Shown here piece after piece: positions 1-6,414 of a DNA stretch of 11,483 nt (the stretch's first letter is position 1; each line of letters opens with the position of its first letter). Under the pieces are notes generated by a model. It was not told the origin of the DNA. It did not search any database and saw nothing but the letters and a program-made list of their open reading frames with translations. The DNA comes from Candidatus Aminicenantota bacterium (lineage in GTDB: Bacteria; Acidobacteriota; Aminicenantia; UBA2199): positions 1-11,483 of the forward strand of contig DAOVIP010000018.1 in the NCBI GenBank assembly GCA_030671465.1, in the 5' to 3' direction. A program made the position numbers and the translations under genes.

Positions 1-368
1 ATGACAACAATATTCGGGCAGACTATATCCGGGAATATCTCATCAAAAAAAATGCAACCATTCCGGCCATCAGTATCAATTCCATTTCCTTCAAAGAAAA
101 GCAGCTGTTTCTATCCATCAGTAACTTTCTAATTCAGCCAAACGGTTCCGAAAAGCGCGGTCGGGTCAAGGTCCGAGTTTGGATCATGGATGAAACGGAT
201 AAAATCATATACGATAAGAGTAAATATTTTGCACCCCCTCATGAATCAATGACCATCTCCATTAATTTCAACTGGCTGAAACTGGGGAAACACAGCATAT
301 TTGTAGACACAACCGATATTGCCACCGGTAAGAACAGCCTGAATTTTCTCCAACCTCTGATTCGTTAA
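1..368 (+). CDS. C-terminal end of an unidentified beta-rich protein (5' truncated by the window)
   Basis: The frame beginning at base 3 is open from the window edge to TAA 366-368, giving 121 C-terminal residues; the true start lies outside. The piece alternates hydrophobic and polar residues as beta-strands do (for example ISINSISF, LFLSISNF, GRVKVRVWIMDE) and ends with a WLKLGKHSIFVDTTDIATGK stretch. A 'Gly-(Lys)-x-hydrophobic strand-D-x-x-T/S-G-K' ending is common in Ig-like or beta-sandwich domains of secreted or periplasmic proteins, including the tails of some VWFA-related and GWxTD-type proteins, but the fragment is too short to assign. There is no membrane segment or catalytic motif in the visible part. 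It is followed by a 114-bp gap and a promoter, so it probably ends its own transcription unit. Coding is likely; function unknown. Confidence 0.7.
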   Translation, partial: DNNIRADYIREYLIKKNATIPAISINSISFKEKQLFLSISNFLIQPNGSEKRGRVKVRVWIMDETDKIIYDKSKYFAPPHESMTISINFNWLKLGKHSIFVDTTDIATGKNSLNFLQPLIR

Positions 369-482
369 TGGCCGGTTTCAGGGCTAATTGATCATCAAAA
401 AGATCACTCGGTTGTTCGAACCCGAAAATATCATTCTATTTTTAGAGTTGAAAAAATTTTTCAAATATCTATAATCTATTCA
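369..482 (+). other. Intergenic gap with weak hairpins and a promoter
   Basis: The 114-bp gap between the truncated first gene and the UPF0158 gene holds two weak inverted repeats. One is TGATC (389-393) with GATCA (402-406). The other is an imperfect stem 408-413/420-425 around a GTTCGA loop, followed after a few A residues by a loose T-rich stretch (436-443). These could form a poor terminator for the upstream gene, but no strong stem is followed directly by a U-tract. The right end contains the promoter listed separately. Confidence 0.35.
448..475 (+). promoter_or_regulatory. Sigma70-type promoter of the UPF0158 gene, possibly leaderless
   Basis: TTGAAA (448-453) and a perfect TATAAT (470-475) are separated by 16 bp. 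The ATG at 483 lies 7 nt after the -10 box, where transcription would be expected to start, and no Shine-Dalgarno sequence precedes the ATG. This geometry (a TANNNT box about 7 nt before the start codon) is the known signature of leaderless genes in several phyla. The promoter is read from sequence; the leaderless mRNA is inference. Confidence 0.65.
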
Positions 483-935
483 ATGACCGACAGCAAGAAA
501 AAAAAAATCAGGATTTCTTTTCAAAAACTGAAAGAAGCATTCAATTTTAGTTCGGATGACGTCACCCATTATCTGAATATCAAAAAGGGAAGGATCGCCA
601 TGCATAGTAATTTCAGCGGTGCCTTTGATGAGGATGGAAATGAAATTTGTGAACCCAATCCATTTTATAAAAATATATATATTGAAATCCCCGGTATTTT
701 ATACTACGAAGCATACCGGGATATGGAAAGATTTGCAGAACAGGTCAAAGACGAAGATATTCAAAAAAAACTAAGAAAAGCCATTAATAGTAAAGGCGCC
801 TTTCGACTTTTCACCTATGTGTTAATGGATTACCCGGAAGATCGGGAAAACTGGTTTAAGTTTCAGGAAGAATGCGTGCGCAGCCGTATTTTCGACTGGC
901 TGGAGGAAAACAACCTGGAACTGGAAGAGCCTTGA
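483..935 (+). CDS. UPF0158 family protein
   Basis: A 150-residue soluble, acidic protein of unknown molecular function. It matches the UPF0158 family layout as I recall it: an N-terminal strand-rich part, a YRDMERF segment (residues 78-84), the hallmark AINSKGAFRLF (100-110), then YPEDRENWFKFQEE (117-130) and a C-terminal DWLEENNLE (138-146). Family members usually show 'Y..M..F', 'GAFR.F...L' and 'W..F....' in this order, and the length is typical. There is no signal peptide, membrane segment or catalytic motif. The start is ATG 483, directly after a TATAAT box and without a ribosome binding site; the next in-frame ATG (codon 40) would remove conserved sequence-like content. Codons 5-8 contain an unbroken A10 run (498-507). 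It appears to have its own promoter and precedes the FecR-like gene by 51 bp, so read-through into the shape operon is possible. Confidence 0.85.
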   Translation: MTDSKKKKIRISFQKLKEAFNFSSDDVTHYLNIKKGRIAMHSNFSGAFDEDGNEICEPNPFYKNIYIEIPGILYYEAYRDMERFAEQVKDEDIQKKLRKAINSKGAFRLFTYVLMDYPEDRENWFKFQEECVRSRIFDWLEENNLELEEP

Positions 936-951
936 TCCCAGCTGTCTTTTA

Positions 952-980
952 TTGCTTTTTTATCTGCTTTTTGTTACCAT
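952..980 (+). promoter_or_regulatory. Weak candidate promoter before the FecR-like gene
   Basis: TTGCTT (952-957) and TACCAT (975-980) are separated by 17 bp, in a T-rich 51-bp gap. The ATG at 987 follows the -10-like box by 6 nt and lacks a Shine-Dalgarno sequence, resembling the geometry upstream of the UPF0158 gene. Each box matches the consensus only partly (3/6 and 4/6), so this is tentative. If real, it would be the main promoter of the mre operon. Confidence 0.3.
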
Positions 981-986
981 ATAGGC

Positions 987-2201
987 ATGAATAAAATAAA
1001 AATTGGTTTCTTTATTCTATTTTTCCTGATTTTATTGGGCGCATTATTTCTGTTGAACACATTTCAATCACCGGTAAAATCCAAGTTGGAAAAAGTACCT
1101 GAATTTCAGGTTACCCGAATATCCAAAAACGGAACTGTTTATAAAAATTCTGCCATGACCGATCCATTTCAGATAAAAAACTTAAAACATCCTGAGGAAG
1201 TTTTTTTAAAGGCCGATGCCCAAACCGCATTTGAATTCATCTATTCGGAAACCTTTTTTTCGGTCTTGCCAGGCTCATCCATGTTCCACCAAACCAAAAC
1301 CAAGGAATTATTTCTCAATGGGGACTTTTTCTGGCACAAGGTCACCAAAGGTAAAAAAGTTGAAATTTATTTGTCCACTGCAGAAGAGATTATCGGTTTT
1401 TCAAAACCGGACAAAACCAAATTCTCCCCGGATTCCCAGCCAAGTATTCAAAAAATACTGTCATTATCAGATTCGGGAAGGGTAAAAAACAGTGTGAACA
1501 CACTGGAAATCTGGAATTATTCCGGTGAATTGATTTTGAATCTGGGAAACGATCCATATCCCTTGAGACCCAATCAAATGCTGGTTATGGAAAAAAGAAA
1601 CAACCGGATAAGTTTTAATGACACCTTGCCGCCTCCTGAATACATCTCCCCTGAGGAAAAGACCATTCACTTGAATCTGATCGGAGATTCGATCATAAAA
1701 TTTGGCTGGAAAAACGTAAAAGGCACCACCCAATACCAGCTACGGCTCTACACCTCGGAGCTAAGAGAGAATGTCATATTTGATAAATCGGTCACAGCCA
1801 ACAGAAAAAGTCTTGACATATTGAAATTTGAAAACGAAAACAAAATATACTGGGAAGTTTACCCCTATGACACCCAGAAAAACATTGAGGGCTCACCTTC
1901 CAGAATGGGAAAAATCGAAATTGTCGGAGTCATCCTGGACAAGGAAAAGCTGCTCAAACCTCCAAAATTGGAGATTGTCTCACTTACGGTTAGCGGCAAT
2001 ATAGTACTGATAAAAGGTGAGGCCGATGCAAATTCACAATTATTCATAAATGATGAGTTTGTCAAAATTGATATGGATGGAAAATTTATTCACACGATCA
2101 CCTTCAAAACCATCGGGACAAAATCGATTGTTTTCAAACTGATATCACCATCAGAAATTGAAACGGTATTTGAAAGACAGGTTGCTATTTTCGAAGAATG
2201 A
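987..2201 (+). CDS. Membrane-anchored FecR-like / Ig-like domain protein
   Basis: A 404-residue protein with one N-terminal membrane segment (about residues 5-25, preceded by Lys residues) and a long extracytoplasmic region. Residues about 60-215 read as a FecR-like beta-helical or beta-solenoid segment, with short strands ending in NYSGELILN and RPNQMLVMEK. Residues about 225-315 resemble a fibronectin type III/Ig-like repeat, with IIKFGWKNVKGTTQYQLRLY followed by IYWEVYPYD. Residues 325-404 resemble the glucodextranase-B-like Ig domain (GEADANSQLFINDEFVKID, then DGKFIHTITF). No catalytic motif is visible, so a scaffold, adhesion or signal-binding role at the cell envelope is inferred, not shown. 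It has no dedicated sigma-factor partner here, unlike classical FecR. The stop codon overlaps a possible small ORF that leads into mreB, placing it in the elongasome operon. Domain calls are by pattern only. Confidence 0.75.
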   Translation: MNKIKIGFFILFFLILLGALFLLNTFQSPVKSKLEKVPEFQVTRISKNGTVYKNSAMTDPFQIKNLKHPEEVFLKADAQTAFEFIYSETFFSVLPGSSMFHQTKTKELFLNGDFFWHKVTKGKKVEIYLSTAEEIIGFSKPDKTKFSPDSQPSIQKILSLSDSGRVKNSVNTLEIWNYSGELILNLGNDPYPLRPNQMLVMEKRNNRISFNDTLPPPEYISPEEKTIHLNLIGDSIIKFGWKNVKGTTQYQLRLYTSELRENVIFDKSVTANRKSLDILKFENENKIYWEVYPYDTQKNIEGSPSRMGKIEIVGVILDKEKLLKPPKLEIVSLTVSGNIVLIKGEADANSQLFINDEFVKIDMDGKFIHTITFKTIGTKSIVFKLISPSEIETVFERQVAIFEE

Positions 2202-2287
2202 AACAACAACGTGCTGGAAATGGATGGTTTGTCTCCAAACGATTAAAAAACCCAGAATTGGATTTTTCGAACTTTGCGAAGAAGTAG
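2198..2287 (+). CDS. Possible 29-residue small ORF coupling the FecR-like gene to mreB
   Basis: ATG 2198-2200 overlaps the FecR-like stop in the ATGA arrangement typical of translational coupling. The frame stays open for 29 codons to TAG 2285-2287. That stop lies inside the mreB Shine-Dalgarno sequence (TAGGAG), 10 nt before the mreB ATG. The peptide starts MKQQRAGNGWF, ends DFSNFAKK, is basic and hydrophilic, and has no membrane segment. It could be a genuine small protein, a coupling leader that keeps ribosomes moving into mreB, or chance. No homologue is recognised. Its short length makes chance openness quite possible; the position of both ends is the main support. Confidence 0.4.
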   Translation: MKQQRAGNGWFVSKRLKNPELDFSNFAKK

Positions 2288-2290
2288 GAG
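2286..2290 (+). promoter_or_regulatory. Shine-Dalgarno sequence of mreB
   Basis: AGGAG lies 7 nt upstream of ATG 2298, the only strong, well-spaced ribosome binding site in the shape operon. It fixes the mreB start at 2298 rather than the in-frame TTG at 2274, and it overlaps the stop codon of the small ORF. It suggests mreB is translated more strongly than its neighbours, as expected for an abundant filament protein. Confidence 0.8.
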
Positions 2291-2297
2291 ACATATA

Positions 2298-3329
2298 ATG
2301 AAAATTTTTTCAAATTTCTATAATTTCTTCAGTTCGGATTTGGCCATTGATCTGGGAACAGCCAACACCTTGATTTATGCCAAAGGCAAGGGCATCATCA
2401 TCAGGGAACCGTCAATTGTTGCCATTGAGAAAAGCACAGGAAAAATTCAGGCAGTTGGAAGGGAAGCCAAGGAAATGATGGGCAAGACCCCCACCAACAT
2501 CACGGCCATTAGACCCATGAAAGACGGTGTGATTGCAGACTTTGAAATAACCGAAAAAATGCTGGATTACTTCATCAAAAAAACCAGAACCGGAAGTCAG
2601 TTCCTGAAACCCCGTATCATCATTGGTATCCCTTCCGAAATCACCCAGGTGGAGAGACGGGCGGTAAAGGATGCGGCCTTAAGGGCCCGGGCCAGCGAGG
2701 TTTTTCTGATCGAACAAACCATGGCCGCTGCTATCGGGGCCGAACTGCCCATCACCGAGCCTGGGGGAAACATGATCGTGGATATCGGTGGCGGCACCAC
2801 GGATATTGCGGTTATTTCCCTGTCCGGAGTTGTCATTTCCAAATCCATCAGAACCGCCAGTGATGAAATGGATGAAGCCATCATCAACTATATCAAGAAG
2901 AAATACAACCTGCTCCTGGGGATCCGGACTGCTGAACAGATAAAAATGCAAATCGGGTCAGCCTATCCTCTGGATGAGAACCTGGAAATGGAAATCAAGG
3001 GAAGAGACCTGTCCCATGGCATTCCCAAGACCATTCCCATCAATGACAATGAAATCCGGGAATCACTGGAGGGCGTTGTCCAAACCATTGTGGAAGCCAT
3101 CCGTAGCACCCTAGAAAAAACCCCTCCCGAACTCTCGGCTGATATTGTAGACCGGGGAATCATTCTGTCCGGTGGCGGTTCCCTGTTGAAAAATCTGGAT
3201 AAGAGGCTGAGAGAAGAGACCCTGTTGCCGGTATTCATTACCGAGGACCCCCTCACCTCTGTGGTCCTGGGAGCCGGGACAATTCTCGATAATATTGAAC
3301 TGCTCAAGAAGGTGGGCCAGAAATATTAA
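2298..3329 (+). CDS. mreB: Rod shape-determining protein MreB (bacterial actin)
   Basis: A 343-residue actin-fold ATPase that polymerises under the cytoplasmic membrane and steers lateral-wall synthesis. The ATP-binding motifs are all present: phosphate 1 DLGTANT (residues 18-24), a PSEITQVERRAV helix region (112-123), the putative catalytic Glu139 in LIEQTMAAAIGA, phosphate 2 DIGGGTTD (162-169) and an adenosine-type LSGGGSLL motif near residue 295. The N-terminus (MKIFSNFYNFF) could act as a short amphipathic membrane-binding helix, as in Gram-negative MreB. Length is normal for the family. The start at 2298 is chosen because of the AGGAG site and because it gives the usual MreB N-terminus; an upstream TTG would add eight odd residues. 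The TAA stop overlaps the mreC ATG by one base (TAATG). This is the first gene of the mreBCD-mrdA-rodA block. Confidence 0.97.
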   Translation: MKIFSNFYNFFSSDLAIDLGTANTLIYAKGKGIIIREPSIVAIEKSTGKIQAVGREAKEMMGKTPTNITAIRPMKDGVIADFEITEKMLDYFIKKTRTGSQFLKPRIIIGIPSEITQVERRAVKDAALRARASEVFLIEQTMAAAIGAELPITEPGGNMIVDIGGGTTDIAVISLSGVVISKSIRTASDEMDEAIINYIKKKYNLLLGIRTAEQIKMQIGSAYPLDENLEMEIKGRDLSHGIPKTIPINDNEIRESLEGVVQTIVEAIRSTLEKTPPELSADIVDRGIILSGGGSLLKNLDKRLREETLLPVFITEDPLTSVVLGAGTILDNIELLKKVGQKY

Positions 3330-4156
3330 TGCTCTTTAAGCGGGAAGCCACTCCAGAGAGAAAATCGTTTATTTTGATCTTCCTGCTGTTCCTGAACCTT
3401 TTTCTCATGTCAATCAATATTATATTGAAAAATGAGAAATCATTGATCGAAAATATCATCGGTTCGGTTGTTACACCCTTCCAAGTGGGATTTCAAAAAA
3501 CCGTTGATTTTCTGAGCTATGAGATCAAACACTACATTTTTTTAAAAAACATGTTCCATCAATATCATGACCTGAAAAAAAAGCACAAGGATCTGAAATA
3601 CCAGAATTATGAACTGCGAAAGCAGTTGGCAGAAAGCGGATTTCGGTCCAGGCTAAAAAATGAAAACCTGAATTTTATCGGAGTCGAAGTCATCTCCATC
3701 GACAACAGCATTCCCTTCAGCAGTGTATTCATCAACCGGGGCTCAAGCCAGGGAATCCAGAAAAACATGGTGTTGATCAATGAAGATGGTGAACTGGTAG
3801 GACGGGTCGAAGATCCGATTACCCTTTTTTCCGCCAAAGTCAGATTGATTACCAGTTCCATCGGGGGAGTCGGTGCATATATAGAGAAAAACAAGCTGGA
3901 GGGATTCTTGACCGGTAGCAATCAAAAAATATGCATCTTTAAATACCTGATGGAAAATGCACCGGTCGAAATCGGAGACAAAGTCATTACTTCCGGTACC
4001 GATGAGATCTTCCCACCCTACCTCCCGGTGGGAAAGGTGGTGAAAATCGAGAAAGAATACCTGACCCAGAAAATTTGGGTGAAGCCCTATTTTATTGACA
4101 AATCTATCAAACAACTGGCTATAATCAAAAATCCGGCTGAGAGCAGTGAAAAATAA
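3329..4156 (+). CDS. mreC: Rod shape-determining protein MreC
   Basis: A 275-residue bitopic membrane protein that links MreB to periplasmic wall enzymes and activates PBP2. A single membrane helix spans about residues 14-33. A Lys/Glu-rich coiled coil follows at about 65-105, then the two beta-barrel domains typical of MreC. Family hallmarks are visible: FINRGSSQGIQKNMVLINED in the first barrel, and GDKVITSGTDEIFPPYLPVGKV in two adjacent stretches of the second. The C-terminus is short, without the long tail seen in some species. The gene begins within the mreB stop (TAATG) and overlaps mreD by 11 nt. No strong Shine-Dalgarno site lies at the right distance, so translation is probably coupled to mreB. 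Confidence 0.95.
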   Translation: MLFKREATPERKSFILIFLLFLNLFLMSINIILKNEKSLIENIIGSVVTPFQVGFQKTVDFLSYEIKHYIFLKNMFHQYHDLKKKHKDLKYQNYELRKQLAESGFRSRLKNENLNFIGVEVISIDNSIPFSSVFINRGSSQGIQKNMVLINEDGELVGRVEDPITLFSAKVRLITSSIGGVGAYIEKNKLEGFLTGSNQKICIFKYLMENAPVEIGDKVITSGTDEIFPPYLPVGKVVKIEKEYLTQKIWVKPYFIDKSIKQLAIIKNPAESSEK

Positions 4157-4619
4157 ATTAAAAATCGCCCTATTCATTGGTTTGATTTTCGCCCAGATCA
4201 TCATTAATCGATATGTTCAAACCACCAAATTGAATATCGACTGTCTTTTTTTAATCCTGGTCTATATTTCCATCCAATCCGGGCTGATTAAAAGCCTGAT
4301 CTGGGGAACCTTCATTGGCTGGGTTACCGATTTCTTTATTGGCGGTCTGGTGGGCGTATTTGGATTTTCAAGAACCATCACCGCTTTTTTTCTGCATGAA
4401 TTCAATAAATTTTTTGACCTGAGAAAGAACATTTTCGTATTCTTGCTGATTGCGATTTCATTGGCCTTCTCCAACCTGATCGCCAGTGTATTTCTTCATT
4501 TTATTTTTGGCTACAAAATTGAAATCAGCCTGGTGCTGCGCCAGCCCCTGCTCACCGGTCTCACCGGAATGCTGATCAGCAGTTTTTCAAAAATCAAAAA
4601 AATTCTCGATGTACACTGA
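4146..4619 (+). CDS. mreD: Rod shape-determining protein MreD
   Basis: A 157-residue, very hydrophobic inner-membrane protein with about five or six helices (around 4-22, 32-50, 52-72, 94-120 and 130-148). MreD works with MreC in the elongasome. The central segment WGTFIGWVTDFFIGGLVGVF matches the conserved MreD 'G...G...D...G...G...' pattern with its buried Asp. Sequence conservation in this family is low, so position between mreC and the PBP2 gene adds much of the support. The start is GTG 4146, overlapping the end of mreC by 11 nt; no nearer ATG gives a complete first helix. The 3' end overlaps mrdA by 11 nt. It has no clear ribosome binding site, consistent with coupled translation. Confidence 0.9.
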   Translation: MKNKLKIALFIGLIFAQIIINRYVQTTKLNIDCLFLILVYISIQSGLIKSLIWGTFIGWVTDFFIGGLVGVFGFSRTITAFFLHEFNKFFDLRKNIFVFLLIAISLAFSNLIASVFLHFIFGYKIEISLVLRQPLLTGLTGMLISSFSKIKKILDVH

Positions 4620-6414
4620 TAAAAAAATACTGTCCCAAAAAAAAACAAAAATCATAGCGATCATGACCAATATTATGGTCATCTTGCTATTCACCTTCCT
4701 TCTGTTTAACTTCTGGGATATTCAAATCATAAAGCACCACCATTTCAAGTTGTTGTCTCAAAAAAATATTTTCCGTGAAATCGAAATCAAGGCCCCCAGG
4801 GGCATCATTGTTGACCGAAACCAAACCATTCTGGCGGAAAACAAACTGGATTTCAGCCTGTTCATATTCAAGGAAAACATCAAGAACCTTCAAGAAACCA
4901 TTGAGAAGGCCCATTTGATAACTGGTTTGGACCAGCAATCCATTAAAAACAGAATGGGAAAATATGAACATTCCAGAGCATCAATACGGATCCTTCTCAA
5001 GAAGAACCTGTCATTAAAAGAAGTGGTCTACATCCAGAGCCGTGCCCTTGAATTTTTGGAGTTTGAAATCGAAATCGAACCCACCCGGACTTACCCTTTC
5101 CAGCAGCATGCCTCTCATATCCTGGGATATGTGTCGGAAATCTCTTCAATGGAACTGAAACTGAATGAAAATCAGAACTATAAGCCGGGAGATGAAATCG
5201 GTAAGAGCGGGATTGAAAAGCAGTATGAGCACTTTATCAGGGGGAAAAAGGGAACCCAGGTGGTGATCAAGGACAGTTTCGGTAGAATCCAGAAGCAGGT
5301 CAGCGAAAAAAAACCCGAGATTGGCAGTAAAATAATATTGACCATCGATATTGAGCTGCAAAAATACATTGAGGACATTCTCAAACCCCATAAGGGCTGT
5401 ATCGGGGTAGTCGAATTGCCAAGTGGAGAAATCCTGTCTCTGGTGAGCAAACCCAACTTCAATCCCGAAAAATTTACAACTCTGATAGAGACCAAAGACT
5501 GGAATACCTTAATCAATGACCCGGAAAAGCCTTTGCACAACAAATTTACCCAGGGTCTGTATTCACCGGGCTCGGTTTTCAAGATTGTCATGGCCCTGGG
5601 CGGACTTCAGGAAAAAATAATCACCCACTCTACCCGGACCTTCTGTAGCGGTTCCACCTGGATCTACAACCGGACCTTCCACTGCTGGACCAGCTTCGGC
5701 CATGGCTTGATGAACCTCACCGATGCCCTGAAAAATTCCTGCAACATATACTTTTACACCCTAGGCAAAAAAATGGATATCAACACCATTGACAAATACG
5801 CCCGCCTGCTGGGGCTCGGAAAGAAAACCCGTATCGGTCTGCCCAATGAAAAATCCGGCCTGGTTCCCTCTCCAGCCTGGAAGGCCTCCCAGCTCAATCA
5901 GAAATGGTTCCCCGGAGAAACCATATCCGTATCCATAGGGGGAGGCCTGCTGAATGTCACTCCCGCTCAGATACTTCAATTGATCAGCACGGTGGCCCTG
6001 AAGGGCAACCTCCCCCAGCTTCACCTGATCAGGGGAATTGAAAACAGAGGAAAAATCATTGGGAAATTTCAACCACGCTTCAACAAAATCCCTGTCGAGA
6101 AAAAATACTTTGATGCGGTCATTCGGGGCTTATTCAAAGTGGTGAATGATAATGGTACCGGCCGGGCAGCCGCAGTCCCTGGACTGGATATCTGCGGTAA
6201 AACCGGGACCCAGCAAATCATATCCAAAGAAAATCCGGATTACCGGAGATTGAGAAAACTGAAGCGCTTCACGCCTCATTCCTGGTTTGCCAGCTTTGCC
6301 CCCCGGAACAATCCCCGCTATGCCGTGGTGGTATTTGTAGAACATGGCGGGGATGCCGGTGAAGTGGCTGCCCCCATTGCTGCCAGAATTTATAAAAAAC
6401 TATTCCAACCATGA
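4609..6414 (+). CDS. mrdA: Penicillin-binding protein 2 (elongasome transpeptidase)
   Basis: A 601-residue class B penicillin-binding protein, the cross-linking enzyme of the rod system and partner of RodA. It has a short cytoplasmic N-terminus, one membrane helix (about residues 14-35), then the pedestal/dimerisation domain beginning with APRGIIVDRN (62-71). The transpeptidase domain holds all three active-site motifs: SVFK with nucleophile Ser322, SCN (Ser377-Asn379) and KTGT (Lys531). The C-terminus (GEVAAPIAARIYKKLF) is typical of PBP2. Length is close to that of well-known PBP2 proteins. The ATG at 4609 lies inside the mreD end (11-nt overlap), and there is no Shine-Dalgarno site. The stop forms an ATGA overlap with rodA, supporting stoichiometric synthesis of the PBP2-RodA pair. 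A beta-lactam target by family knowledge. Confidence 0.95.
   Translation: MYTDKKILSQKKTKIIAIMTNIMVILLFTFLLFNFWDIQIIKHHHFKLLSQKNIFREIEIKAPRGIIVDRNQTILAENKLDFSLFIFKENIKNLQETIEKAHLITGLDQQSIKNRMGKYEHSRASIRILLKKNLSLKEVVYIQSRALEFLEFEIEIEPTRTYPFQQHASHILGYVSEISSMELKLNENQNYKPGDEIGKSGIEKQYEHFIRGKKGTQVVIKDSFGRIQKQVSEKKPEIGSKIILTIDIELQKYIEDILKPHKGCIGVVELPSGEILSLVSKPNFNPEKFTTLIETKDWNTLINDPEKPLHNKFTQGLYSPGSVFKIVMALGGLQEKIITHSTRTFCSGSTWIYNRTFHCWTSFGHGLMNLTDALKNSCNIYFYTLGKKMDINTIDKYARLLGLGKKTRIGLPNEKSGLVPSPAWKASQLNQKWFPGETISVSIGGGLLNVTPAQILQLISTVALKGNLPQLHLIRGIENRGKIIGKFQPRFNKIPVEKKYFDAVIRGLFKVVNDNGTGRAAAVPGLDICGKTGTQQIISKENPDYRRLRKLKRFTPHSWFASFAPRNNPRYAVVVFVEHGGDAGEVAAPIAARIYKKLFQP

Noticed and set aside
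1..132. ATG at base 1 opening a 43-codon frame
   Set aside because: The frame from base 3 continues coherently to 368, while this one stops early and is low in recognisable structure.
408..425. T-loop-like GTTCGAAC with a short stem, suggesting a tRNA or tRNA remnant
   Set aside because: There is no 7-bp acceptor stem or D-arm, the nearby TGATC/GATCA stem has an 8-nt loop, and the stem carries a mismatch.
921..960. CTGG...CCAG stem followed by T-rich DNA as a terminator of the UPF0158 gene
   Set aside because: The stem has only four pairs and a long loop; the T-rich stretch is interrupted. Read-through cannot be excluded or shown.
2263..2283. Stem TTTTTCG/CGAAGAA just upstream of the mreB ribosome site as a possible regulatory hairpin
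   Set aside because: It is only seven pairs with two G-C and one G-U pair and does not cover the AGGAG; too weak to call.
2274..3329. mreB starting at an in-frame TTG, eight codons earlier
   Set aside because: The AGGAG site and the family-typical N-terminus support ATG 2298, and the extension overlaps the small ORF in another frame.
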